Assembly (NCBI GenBank): GCA_025435555.1
Contig: JAIWWG010000047.1
Coordinates: forward strand, 206,497-270,496
Source of the DNA: Chytriomyces cf. hyalinus JEL632
Taxonomy: Eukaryota > Chytridiomycota > Chytridiomycetes > Chytridiales > Chytriomycetaceae
Reading direction: 5' to 3'
DNA length: 64,000 nucleotides
Shown: one piece after another, positions 23,665 through 34,205 of the stretch
Numbering within the stretch: position 1 is the stretch's first letter
Layout of the letters: every line of letters starts with the position of its first letter
Notes under the pieces: generated by a model
What the model saw: only the letters and a program-made list of their open reading frames with translations
The model's database searches: none
What the model was told of the DNA's origin: nothing
Made by a program: the position numbers and the translations under genes

Positions 23665-23979
23665 TCACTGCTTTGTAAAGTAGTGATACTCTTTCAGCAA
23701 CTCACTGTTTTTGTTCAGTTTAAAATAAGTTGGATTGTCTTTGTGCGCGATCGCAACAAACACATTTTGATTTATTTCTTTGAAAAACAAATGCGAAGTG
23801 TTTGTTTGGACTGTCCGCTTTAAGCAATATCCGTTTGATATTATATTATCCACGAGCAGACAGTCGAGTTTCCTGTGCACGGAATGCGTGTCGGGCCTAA
23901 AGTATTTTACGAACATTTTGAAGTAATTTTTTCTGTCTTTCATTTTTGGATGGGACGCTTCAAACTTCGGTGCTTGCAT
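23665..23979 (-). CDS. hypothetical ORF, lower G+C than its neighbours
   Basis: ATG 23979 to stop 23665, 104 residues, Lys- and Asn-rich (KMKDRKNYFKMFVKYF, LVDNIISNGYCLKR, NPTYFKLNKNSELL). The base composition is more A+T-rich than the flanking core genes. It could be a young or transferred gene, or an exon of a larger minus-strand gene with the ORF at 24234..24479. No similarity was recognised. Confidence 0.3.
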   Translation of the reverse strand: MQAPKFEASHPKMKDRKNYFKMFVKYFRPDTHSVHRKLDCLLVDNIISNGYCLKRTVQTNTSHLFFKEINQNVFVAIAHKDNPTYFKLNKNSELLKEYHYFTKQ

Positions 23980-24233
23980 TTTATGAACAGGCAAGAAAAT
24001 ATATTTTACAGTTTGAACGCGCGCGTCTCGTCACCCAACCACAGCACACTCCAGGCAGGCACCCACAGCCACTTACATAGGAGTCTATCTGCACCTATGG
24101 AGGCCGAATAAGCCATTCGGACGTGCTTTTGAAAATATTGAGTTAAAGCAGGCGCAGCAAGAACCTCGACTCAAACCCATCTGGCCAAGAGACTCGAGTC
24201 TAGCATGCTTAAAAAATGATAACATCTTACTTG

Positions 24234-24479
24234 TCATGGGAATTGCAAACTCCTTGCGGAGAAACCCGTCACAGAGTCCGAGCAAGCAACACGTTTGGTG
24301 TGCGCATACTGACGACGCTCTCTGTCAACAACCAGCTGCTGGAGTTTGGCTGAGCCCAAAGTGCGGTTGTCAACTTTGGACGCAGTATTTGTGTGCAATG
24401 ATAATGCAAAGCGCAGTCGCTTGTGCAAGAATATGTTCAGCGAATTTTTCAACATTTCATTTGTACCAAGCGCGGACAT
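24234..24479 (-). CDS. hypothetical ORF
   Basis: ATG 24479 to stop 24234, 81 residues, starting MSALGTNEMLKNSLNIFLHK with a basic C-terminal half. It might be the first exon of a gene that continues toward 23,665 through an unresolved intron. Evidence is only an open frame with an ATG and reasonable composition. Confidence 0.25.
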   Translation of the reverse strand: MSALGTNEMLKNSLNIFLHKRLRFALSLHTNTASKVDNRTLGSAKLQQLVVDRERRQYAHTKRVACSDSVTGFSARSLQFP

Positions 24480-24515
24480 AGAAATCTGAATGGCAACCAG
24501 CCACGTACATCCACA

Positions 24516-25037
24516 TCAGCTGTCACTTCCAACTGACCAGTCCTTATCCAGCACGACCGTATAGAAACCGACAACTTGACCTGCAATGTCATCGTCTCCT
24601 TTCCTCGCTATCCAAATATGACCCACATAAGTTTCCTGCGTGTAACCCTCTCCCGGTAAAAGAGTCGCATATATGACCTCTGCTCCTTCAAAAGAACTCC
24701 AATAGATGGTGATTGTGTGGTCAAGGCTGTTTCTAAACTGCACTGATGCCGCTTCTGTTGGAACCCCGGGAGTTGGCGGAAACTTGTTGCATGGGGCAAA
24801 GATGGTAAATGGGGCGCGGCACATGGGGCAATGGCATTGGTTGTTGAGCAGGCACATTTGATAGCATCCAAAGTGCAGGATGTTTCCGCAGCATCCGAGG
24901 TTAAGTAGAGGAACGCCACCGCGCGGGAGCATTAGATCGAAGCATATGCTGCAAATGTCGGACTCGATCGCTGCAGCCATTCTTGCCTGTTCTTTAGAAA
25001 TGATGTTCGTTTGTGTTTTGACAAAGAAAATGTTCAT
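24516..25037 (-). CDS. RING finger fused to a VHL beta domain
   Basis: Single exon, 173 residues, ATG 25037 (an in-frame ATG about 20 codons later is an alternative). Residues ~28-72 form a RING-like zinc cluster: CSICFDLMLPRG, GCCGNILHFGCYQMC, CHCPMC. From ~92 to 160 the sequence matches the beta domain of von Hippel-Lindau protein: VQFRNSLDHTITIYWSSFEG, then YATLLPG, then TYVGHIWIARKGDD. Against human VHL the hydroxyproline-pocket residues W88, Y98, H115 and W117 are all present, and S111 is replaced by Thr. The VHL alpha domain, with its elongin-binding BC box, is absent. Inference: the RING replaces the elongin-cullin-RBX1 assembly, so one chain could both read hydroxyproline and transfer ubiquitin. 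Confidence 0.8.
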   Translation of the reverse strand: MNIFFVKTQTNIISKEQARMAAAIESDICSICFDLMLPRGGVPLLNLGCCGNILHFGCYQMCLLNNQCHCPMCRAPFTIFAPCNKFPPTPGVPTEAASVQFRNSLDHTITIYWSSFEGAEVIYATLLPGEGYTQETYVGHIWIARKGDDDIAGQVVGFYTVVLDKDWSVGSDS

Positions 25038-25111
25038 TTTGGAGGCACAGAAACTTGTTGAGTTCTGTTACTATTTTATTATATCATGTGCAGAATGCAG
25101 TAAACAAACAC

Positions 25112-27797
25112 TTATTTCCGACCAGTGGAAGGAGCTTTCAGCCTGCTACCTCCAGATGGAGCCCCAACACTTGTGCTTTTGCGCCATCTGTCCAATCCAC
25201 TGGGGGCCACGTTTCCGGACAAGTCCTCGGACGACGCAGGTTTCCTCCATTTATCCAAGCTATTCACAATATTTGAGCTCCCACCGCCCCCATTATCCAC
25301 AGTCTCGGCACTTTTGCGCCATCTATCTAAATTCACTGATGGTCCCATACTTGCTGATCCCCAATTCGGGCCATTTTCTCCCTCAGAAGACTGAGTTGGC
25401 TTCCTCCATTTATCCAACCCACCATTCTCCGAACCTTTCGGTTGATGTATACTCGCACGTCGATACCGATCCAGTCCACTGCTGCCAGCACTCAATGGAG
25501 AATCCGCACTTGCTCGCGATCCGGATTCTGGGCTGGTAACATTTGGGGCTCCAGTAGTGGAAGAACGATATCGGTCCAAGCCACCAGTTTTCACAGTCGT
25601 GACAGCTGAGTCTGAATGGTATCGCGAGGACATGACGCTGGGAGGGACCGCTCCACCTCCAAGTCTTGATGAAGCGCCACTTCCACCAGCAGGTGATACA
25701 GCTGCCTTACTTGCAGCGGATAGAGTTGCAGGTCGGCGTGATGAAGCCGTTGCACTCATAGAGCCTGGCTTAACACTGGAAGAGGTTGCGCGAGAAGCGG
25801 GGCTTTTCACAGGGGTGGCTGAAACACCTTCTCCAAATTCCCCATCATTGAATTTTTTGAAAGAGCGTGGCTTGTACCCGTTGGTCTGGCTCGTGTTTGC
25901 AGTGGGTGTCGAACTTAACCGAGGTGACGCGTAGGAACCGGAATTCATTGAGAGCCGGTTGGTGGACGGGCGAACTGACGAGACGCGCGATGCAACAGCG
26001 CTGCTTGTACTGGCTGCAAAATTTATCTTGGTGGGAGTTTTAGTTGGAGTGGCAGTGGCAGAGGGAGCGGCTGATGCAATTCGAGAACGGGGGCCGGGAA
26101 TTGAACTGCCTGGTTTCATAAGCCCGGTTGCTACAGCTTTGACAGTGGCACTCTGCCTCAATTTGGATGCAGGCAGCTTGGATCCACTGGAAGGCGCAGG
26201 CAGTCTCGAAATTCTGGAACCAGAACCGGATGAGCTGGCGATGCTCAAGTTGGAGTTTGTGCTAACGCGTTTGCTGGCATCTGGAAACTCCTTCTTCCCT
26301 TCTGTCAAATGAAGCAGGGTTTGAGTTGATAGGAGTGAAAATGACATCCCGCCGCCACCACTACCGGGTCCCAAAACCATCGATGGAGTGATTGTATCAA
26401 GCGAAGCGAGACTGCCGGAACGGTTGTTGCTTGAAACCTCAGAGAGGGTGTCCATACCTGAATATTTCCCATTTCCAGCAGCATCCAGAATCCGTGTGTT
26501 GTATGCAGCCAGCATCCATAACTCATTGGAGTCGATGGCGTAATCATTGACGCGGGTTGAGGCTGTTGAAGTTGTTGGGCTCATGAGCTCTGGTGGCTGG
26601 GCGCCGACAGCTGCCTGCAGCTCGACGGCATTAAACATACATTCCAATTCTTCGGAGCGGGAAGAGTCGAATTTTACAAGATAGCTGTTGATGATGTTTG
26701 TACAGCCATGGAGGGCAAGGAATTGAAGGGGGGCGGACACAGCTTTTCCACACAGCGTGTTAATGAGCAGCTGAATGATGGATGTTGAGAGCCGTACGCA
26801 TCCTGACAATGACAGATTTCGCACACTTTGGGATTGATGGCAGTTTTGAATGATTGAATACAGCGACAAGTCTGTGATCATTGAAACCAGCGACAAGTCC
26901 AAGGTTTCCAAATTGCTGCAAGATTGAGAAATGCGTATAATGCAGTCGTCTGTTAGAGACGAGCATCCCTCCAGTCTGATTGTTGCTAGCTGCGGACATG
27001 CAAGAGCAATAAAGCGGACATGGACGTCTGAAGCACCGGAATTTTTCAGGTTCAAGGTTTTCAATGGACGAGTGAATGTTTCGAGAGGGCTGAAGGATAC
27101 TGGAGCCTGCGAAGGGGCAGCGCCTTCCATGACCAGTTTGGTTATATTGGGTAAAGATTCAACCAGGGTGACAGCTGAAGCCACTGTGACTAGCGAGTAC
27201 GATAAATCAACCGTGGACAATTTGCGACATGAACTGCAGAGAGTTTTGATGAGCAGATCGGTTATAGGGCATTCTCTGAGTGAGAGATGGGTGAGTCTGT
27301 GAGCATTGTCCGCCAGCGACTGAGCGAGAATGTTCGAGGCCATCGGAGCAGCGTTGAAAGAGAATGAAGTGAGCATGGGGCACAGCTGGATGAGCGTATC
27401 CACGTCCCCCATTTCGAGGTCCGCTCCCACGTGCCCGTTTCCACCCTTTTCCGAATCAAACTCCCCGTCAAATCGAATGGCACGCACAAGCATTGCATAC
27501 GGCAACATTGCGTTGCCATCGAGCAGAGTGGCCGCAATCTTCTGATTCGTGGGATCCAGAATACGGTACAACAAGCCCGCGCCTGCCTGAAGCCACCGCC
27601 GGTTCACCACCAGCAAAGACGCAATCATATGCGTGGGGATATGCTTTAAGATCTGCTGGATGGCTCGCACGGGAAGATCCCGTGAGAAGTCTGAGAGCAA
27701 GCGTTGATGATAAATGAGGTCAATGACAACTCATCAGCGGCAATGCCAGGCACTGAAACGCACCATTTACAATCATGGATCCCTGTTTCGGCACCAT
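25112..27797 (-). CDS. F-box / leucine-rich repeat protein with a repetitive C-terminal tail
   Basis: Two exons: 27797..27764 (MVPKQGSMIVN) spliced over a 73 nt intron to 27690..25112. The junction restores phase and completes an F-box (RDLPVRAIQQILKHIPTHMI, VVNRRWLQAG). Residues ~110-360 are cysteine-containing LRRs of the AMN1/GRR1 (FBXL) type, for example LATIRLEGCSSLTDDCIIRI. The final ~450 residues are Ser/Thr/Ala-rich and disordered, ending in six copies of a short [GNS]-L-D-[RK]-[YW]-R motif. The expected role is substrate adaptor of an SCF ubiquitin ligase; the tail may bind a partner or the cytoskeleton. Total about 870 residues, longer than most FBXL proteins because of the tail. 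Confidence 0.82.
25175..25582 (-). repeat. six-fold LD[RK][YW]R peptide repeat in the F-box protein tail
   Basis: Reading the protein, the copies are GLDRYRSS, GLDRYRRA, GLDKWRKP, NLDRWRKS, SLDKWRKP and GLDRWRKS, spaced 19-35 residues apart by Ser/Gly-rich linkers. The core is invariant for Leu-Asp-basic-aromatic-Arg. The first two copies carry Tyr and the last four Trp. Confidence 0.85.
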
Positions 27798-28012
27798 CGC
27801 TCGCCTGTCCGTGTCGTTGTCGGAGTTGCGTTTTTGTCGAGACTTTCGATGGCGGAGTACGAAAATCTTCTGCGAATCCAATTTCAGCCACTAACGCACC
27901 CCTTGGTTTTATTGGGACAGGCGACCATTAAAAATACCAATTTATTCAACACAGAATATCCCAAAACTTGTGGACATTTCAAAGGCAGTCATGAGCAACC
28001 ACGTTAATTTAG

Positions 28013-31000
28013 TCAAGAAAATATGTGTCCGGTTGGGACAGCCCCGTCCTCATTCGTCAGATCAGATTCATCAACGTCGACGGTTTCTTCTTCATCTTTG
28101 CTGCTACTGCCGATAGGAGCATCTCGTTCATCCAAATCATCTTGTTCGTCCAGTTCTTCTTCCCTGTGCTCACGCTCCACCAACTCATCCACTTCGTTTT
28201 CGGAATCGGGGGTTCCAGTTTCAAAGGTTTCATGGCTTTCCCTCGCTTCATTTTGTTTTTTAGCATCCTCAGGATCCACAATGGCATCCGGTTGTATCTC
28301 GTGCTCAGAACTTGAATGCTGAGATTGAATTTCCATTGTTTCCTCTGTCATCTTTGGTGCTCCTGACGCAGTCACAGTTTCAGTTTCTACTGTCTGAGAA
28401 TAGGCTACAGTTTCTACATCAACTTCCGGCTCGTAATCATCGTTAGTTGAGTCAGAGTCTGACAATTCTGAGTTTAGCTCTGCCGTGACATCTGTCGGGG
28501 TCGATTCGTCTGCAGCAGATTCAGCAACAATCAGTTTGGCTGTTTCTTGATATTCCACCTCAGGTTCATCTGCCACTGGCATACCGGTGGGTTGTTGCGA
28601 AAGAACGGTCTCAGCTGAAGTTGCAGGTTGAGTTGCCTCCAAAGTCGCGGTTGTCATGTGCGATGTCGTGGTCGACGCCTCCTGGGTTTCGGTTTCAAAT
28701 GATTCACTGACTGTAACAGTGGGAGCCGTTGCTACAGGCGCAACAATGATTGGAGGAGGCGGAGGAGGCGGAGGAGGTCCACCCCTCACTGGAGGAGCAG
28801 CTGCAGTTGGTGATGGTTTTTGAGCAAATGTTGCGCTGGAGCTCAGGTCTGTAGCAGTTGCAATTGAAGAGTCATCAGTGTCCGATGGGACTTCAAGGAC
28901 TGGCGAATTCGCAACAATCGATTCAACCATCGGTAATTCAATCGCTTCGGTAGAAAACTGGTTCTTTGCATCAACTTGGGTTCGTGTAGCGTCTATGGGA
29001 TCATCATTCAATTTTGAGGAGGCCACTGTGAGCCGTTTGTAAGCAATCAGAAAAAAAATGTAAACATTCAAGAAAGCATTACCAGCAGTGTGGGTGGAGA
29101 AGGATTCATCATAGACAGCACCTGAATCAATCGTAGCGCTAGTCGCTTCAGTATCAGCCCGAATGTCAGCACTTCGCTCATCCGCCCCCTCCTTCGTTTC
29201 GCCATTCGTGGAAGAATCCTGTCCCTCCAGCGTGACGTCCATTTCTTCGCTTGCTTCAAAAGAATCTTCATCATCTATCCGCACATTTTCATTCCCCTGG
29301 ACTTCCTCATTCTGCAATCTCTCCAGCTCAAGTTTCCGCCTCAAGATCGCTTCCTCCTCGGCCCGTCGATCCCTGATAGCCCTTTCCTCCAAACCTTTCA
29401 CCACATCTAACCTTTCCTGTAACCTCCTCTCAACTTGCGCCATCCGCTCCTCTTCCCACTTTTTCATTTCCTCCAGTTTCTCATTCTCAATCGCAGCCGC
29501 TTTTTCCCGCGCAATACTTTCCTGCTCCGCAACATACTTTGCAACACGCTCCCGTTCAGCTCGCTCCCAATTATTCTTCACTTTCCGATCCACATTGTCA
29601 ATCGCTTTGAGCGTGGACTTGTGCACACCTGCAAGCGTGTCAGACGTCAACGGCACGATTTCAGACACAAACTTTTCGGCAGCCGTATGCCAAGCTGTCG
29701 AAACGGATGAATAGATGGGAACTGCAAATTGGCACATGAGGCCGTCGTTGTTGGACGGGCTTGCGCAGTGCACGTTCAAGGTTGCGTACGAGATGAAACT
29801 TGTGAGGAGGAAAAATAAGATCATAAAGACAGTGTTGAAGATGGTTTCCTTTTTTGAGCTTTCCAGCTGGGATAGGATTTTCTGTTTTTGTTTTTAAAAA
29901 AAAAAAAAATGTAAGCGAAATGATGAAGCCAGAGAAGGCAGTTGCGACAAAAATTTCTTACAGCAAGTTGCATGGCAGAAACAGGACCGCCCATGGTATC
30001 AACAGGAGTCCACGGTTCAGGGTACATATCCCCACGCCCGCGATGCCCAGAGCCCGTCTCATGCACCCTCATGAGCCCCTTCATTGCAGTAGGACTCGAC
30101 ATGACTGATTTAATAAAAGCAGGTGAAGAAGACGCGTCGAAAGGATTTTGCGCCTTGAGCATTTCCAACCGCTTATGAGATTCTAATTCCGCAGCCATCA
30201 TTTCCGTCTGAGTCTTGTACCTCTCCATCTGCAGTTCTAGATCTCGCTCGCGTTGGGAAACTCCATAGACAGCGTTGGAAAGCTGTTGGCTTTGGGATAT
30301 GGGGCTGAAAGCTGAGCCTGCGTATCCAGTGTATTGGTTCGGCATAGGGAGTCTAAGTTGCCCAAGTTGGGCCTCTACATTGAATAAGAGCTGTTCCATT
30401 TCACTGGCGAGAAGAGCGACTTCAGAGCCACTGTTGTAGGTAGGAAGCTGTTCTGGTTCATGGTGGTATGCAGAGTCTAGCAGGGCTGCGCAAGCAAGAG
30501 AAAGCTCTGCAAACACCACTGGAAACCAAAAAAAAAAAAAAAAAAAAAGTGCATCACATCATTCAATAAAAGGTCATAAAGGGGATAAACTAAAAAAATA
30601 CATCAAAAAACGGCCATTACTTGCAATATCAGCGCGAAAAGCGGCTCGTTCCACAATCTGCCCACCAGCATCTGGTGAAAAGTCCCCGCGATGAGCAAAG
30701 TCGTCCAGTGCCGTCCGCGCATTGTCTAATTCTATTCGTCCAGACTCTAAAGCGTCTGCCACAGCCGCAGGTTTATCAGGAGACTCGCTCATAAACGACA
30801 TGCGCCGAGAGTGTCCCATGGGTGGCATGTTTGGAGAAATAGGGCGGTATGAGTCAGGAAACATGCGGTTCTCGAATAATGAATTATGATGCGATCGGAT
30901 GGTTGCTCGCGCAACTTCTAGTTCCGCCTCCACAGTGAGCAATTTCGCCTTCATGACAAAGAAGAGTTCCTCTTTTTCTTGATCACTGTAAACAACGCGA

Positions 31001-33000
31001 AGGTAGCCAGCGTTGTTTGCAGCGGCATCGGAAAAAGAGCCATCATCCAACGCAACGCCGTCTTCCATAGATGCACGCAATGCTGCTATCCGAGATTTGG
31101 CAATGCTCACTTTTTCAGTCATCAAAGCCACAAGCGCCTCAGTCTTCCGTGAGGCTGCCAGTTCATTCTTAAGCTCCAAAACCCGTTCTTGATCTTTCGA
31201 AATCGTTTCCCTCGCCTCATCTACATCTTGTTGCAATTCCGTCAGCTGGACAGCCAGAGAATCCCGTTCACCCGTCAAGGCCTCGCATTGACCGCCCCAC
31301 ACAGCTTCAACCTCACTGATGCGTTGCGCAGCAATTTCCTCGGGTATACCGGCAATCACAGTCTGTTTGTTGGCGTCAACACCAGAAACAACAGCATTCG
31401 CGCCCAACGAGCTGGTAACTTCCACGTCGAGTCTCAAAAAACCGTTTGAATCCACGCAGCCAGGAACTTGGTCAAGGCCCAATAGACTCGGCCAACCCGT
31501 GCTCAAGTTTGTAGCGTTGAAAATAAAACCTCCTGTCAGAGTTTTTACCGACACGTGTGACGGGCTGTGTGTGTATCCGTACTCTCCTTGTGGACTCGCG
31601 ATTTTCAGGGTGAAGCTGCTGATGCTGCGAGTCCATGATAAAGTTTCAAATTCTGTTTGAGTTAGAACGGGTTGCAAGAATCCAGCAAGCTGTCCTTCTT
31701 CGTAATTGGCAGTGAGGTTAATGTTCCAAGGGCTGTCGTCGGGTCCAAAAGTTGGAGACAAGAGACTTTCAAATCCGTTTGAAAGATGAGTTTCAAATTG
31801 CGGGATGGCCCAACTGAACGTCTGTGTAGTCCATGGAACGGACGTCATTGATTCTACACTTGCCGATAAAATGAGCGAACCGGTTTGAGGGTCGACAGCT
31901 GAGGGCAGATATTCATCCAAATGCATAAGAGTTGTGAATCCCCAGCCAGGCACGCTTGCAGAGAAGCCGTTGAATTCATGTTCAACGGAAGTGTCCTGGA
32001 TCAACACATCTTCGGGAACTTCCTCGTCCGCATGGGAAGGAAGCATGGTGTAAGAGAAACTTTCTTCCGGCTCGGACGAGTAAGGATTCACATCAACGGG
32101 CTTGTGCACACGAAATGTGAATCGTCTCACGGGCCGAAACCAATCCTCCTTTGCAGCCATTTCATCCACAGTTTTCAACGGCCTCAAGAAAGCGCTTAAA
32201 TAAATTTGATCCGAGTTGTTGTTGCTCGCTGCTCCGCGCGGGTATATCACCATCTGCCACGGATGATTGGCCGACCCAAAAGGTGGGGACACAATTTTTT
32301 CGTCCGTGATGGAGTTGAAGTTTTCAATGGTCCATTTGTACGAGGCAACCAAGTTTGTGGAGATGAACGTTTCTTGGTGCGCGAGGGACAAGTCTTGGCC
32401 GCTGCCGAAACCAACCACCACGTTTTGAGTCGGTGATTCTGCATGTGTCCCATTTGGATGAGTGTAAATTGGTGTTTCGCTCGCATGTGCTGCAACGCCG
32501 TTGGGGATGACATCGGATATTGGGTGAATTGAAATGTTTGAACCAAACATGGGGTTTCCGGATGTTGCAGAGAGGGCCAGACCCGGTACTCTGGGAGAAG
32601 CACCGCTCTTGGAACTGCTTGAACGCCTTTGATCGTGTGTTGTTGGGTATCCCAGGCTGGAGTTATTTGGAATTGGGGCAGATTCCAAGGAAACCCATGT
32701 CTTTTGCTCTTCAATTGAGAACCAGCAAAAGAGTTTAGAAATTGAAGGGAGAATTAAGATGCATGGGGCAAAAGATGTGCGTTATTCACCAATTGCAGTC
32801 GGAGGAGGAGGGGCAAACGAAACACTTTGTTTCACATCCGCGTTGTTCTGCTCGTACATTGACAGTTCATCTCGGTAAGAGTTGTTGTAGTAGTCGTCAT
32901 CGCCAAAGTCCATTGCAAATCCGGCTCCTCCTTCGGGATCGATGAATGTTTCTTGTTTGCCATCTTGCGATGGAATATCGGTGCTGATCTGCGCGGACAT
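28013..33000 (-). CDS. large single-pass membrane protein with two MATH domains
   Basis: Four exons joined in phase: 33000..32790, 32708..30621, 30518..29962, 29881..28013, giving about 1,574 residues. Order: disordered N-terminus; MATH/TRAF-like domain 1 at ~190-345 (SYKWTIENFNSI, WQMVIYPRG); MATH 2 at ~375-510 (TQTFSWAIPQFE, LGLDQVPGCVD); a coiled coil at ~530-650; a Ser-rich part; a second helical region; a transmembrane helix at ~967-988 (FMILFFLLTSFISYA); then a charged coiled coil and a long acidic Thr/Glu-rich tail with a run of nine prolines. MATH domains bind short peptide motifs in TRAFs, SPOP and USP7. A 57 nt stopless segment (about 29,081-29,025) with GT-AG ends may be an optional intron. 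Function unknown; the likely role is a tether at an internal membrane. Confidence 0.72.
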
Positions 33001-33329
33001 GTGCGTTGGAGTGAGTGCAAGTCGACAATGAGATTGACCGATTTCACTTTTTTTTTATATTTAAAATTTAATATTTACGGACCACTATAAGCGCAGGGAG
33101 GCGCGACATGCCAGCTGAGGGAGGCAAGTCGTTCAACCTTTATTCGTTTGGATTCCTTTAGTTATTCGTGAGTTGAATGTATGGCGAAAACTAGGTTTAT
33201 TACGTGGGTTGTTGTTCTACTTCAAAACATGCCGTTCATGCGATATACGGTTAAAAGAGAGGGCGAAAGGGGGGACGGAGAGTGATATTAAAATATTAGC
33301 AAGAGCCCAAATAGAACCCGTGAGAAGCT
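33001..33329. other. intergenic region, promoter of the MATH gene and 3' end of a zinc-finger gene
   Basis: A 329 bp stretch with an A+T-rich patch at about 33,050-33,080 (T9 then TATTTAAAATTTAATATTT), suited to promoter or terminator function. No coding frame was assigned. Confidence 0.4.
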
Positions 33330-34205
33330 TCAGTGCGTCACAATACGCATGTGGCGGCGCAGCTCTTGGGCTCGACGGTACGCTGCCCCACAGCCTGGTT
33401 CCAGACAGCAAAAAGGCTTGTTTGGACTATGTGTGACTAAGTGAGACTCAAGATGGTGCTTTCTTTTGAACGTCTTGACGCAGTTTGGCATTGTGCACAC
33501 GTACTTGCCCAGCCGCTGCTGCTGCTGCTGCTGCAGAGACTCGCCGCTGGTTGAGTTTGTTTCGCAGTCCGCCTCAGGGATGGGTGGGGCGGAGGGACTG
33601 ATGTGCTGCTGAAACTGATGTTGCGTTTGTTGGACGTATGGGTGCTGGCGCTGGAGTTGCTGATAATGGGGCTGGTGGTGGCCAATGTGGGCGTGCGTCA
33701 TGTTCATTCTGTGAGGGTTGAGTGGAGACACGGGCCGAGGAATATCAGAGATGTACGAAGGTGGCTGCTTGGCAAAGGCCGTGACTGGCTTTGGGAACTG
33801 GTAGGTGGCATGAAGAGATACTGAAGAAGGAAGTGCGGTGGAAGGGTATCCGATAATTGGACTTGTGCTCTGACTCTGGTTGTTGTGATTTTGGACTTGG
33901 CTTTGCTGGTAGCTGACGCTCACGATGCTCGTCCTCCGGCTGCTTTGAAGAACAAAAGGCGACTGGAGACTAGGTGTGCCTGGCGGGGACGCATATTCTT
34001 TGAACATTTCGCTGATGCTGGGAAGTTGGATATGCTGGTTGTGGATGGGGTGTTGTTGTGATGACACGGCTGGAAAGATTGGGGAAAGCTTTTGCACTGG
34101 AGGAAGGAGGGTGGCAACGTTCATGGAGGCGGGCAGACTGTCTGATAGATGTTCCGGCTGGTGCATTACGGTGACGGCGTCGAGGAGGGCATTCAAAGCA
34201 GCCAT
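33330..34205 (-). CDS. two-finger C2H2 zinc-finger protein (array relative, opposite strand)
   Basis: Intronless, 291 residues, ATG 34205 to TGA 33330. N-terminus MAALNALLDAVTV, an amphipathic opening like that of three genes at the far end of the array. The middle is disordered and rich in Gln, His, Ser and Pro. Two C-terminal fingers: YVCTMPNCVKTFKRKHHLES with HLVTH, then FCCLEPGCGAAYRRAQELRR with HMRIVTH. The spacing C-x4-C-x12-H-x3-H then C-x4-C-x12-H-x5-H is that of the array genes. Likely a sequence-specific DNA-binding regulator. It lies about 9 kb from the array, separated by four unrelated genes. Confidence 0.85.
   Translation of the reverse strand: MAALNALLDAVTVMHQPEHLSDSLPASMNVATLLPPVQKLSPIFPAVSSQQHPIHNQHIQLPSISEMFKEYASPPGTPSLQSPFVLQSSRRTSIVSVSYQQSQVQNHNNQSQSTSPIIGYPSTALPSSVSLHATYQFPKPVTAFAKQPPSYISDIPRPVSPLNPHRMNMTHAHIGHHQPHYQQLQRQHPYVQQTQHQFQQHISPSAPPIPEADCETNSTSGESLQQQQQQRLGKYVCTMPNCVKTFKRKHHLESHLVTHSPNKPFCCLEPGCGAAYRRAQELRRHMRIVTH

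Noticed and set aside
24608-24919. Cysteine-rich minus-strand ORF overlapping the RING-VHL gene
   Set aside because: It is an out-of-frame shadow; the RING and VHL residues are in the other frame.
25557-26312. Two plus-strand ORFs of 117-125 codons, acidic and Ala/Val-rich
   Set aside because: Antisense of the low-complexity tail of the F-box/LRR protein; the repeated codons make the opposite strand open.
29163-29714. 183-codon Ser-rich plus-strand ORF
   Set aside because: Antisense of the charged coiled coil of the MATH protein.
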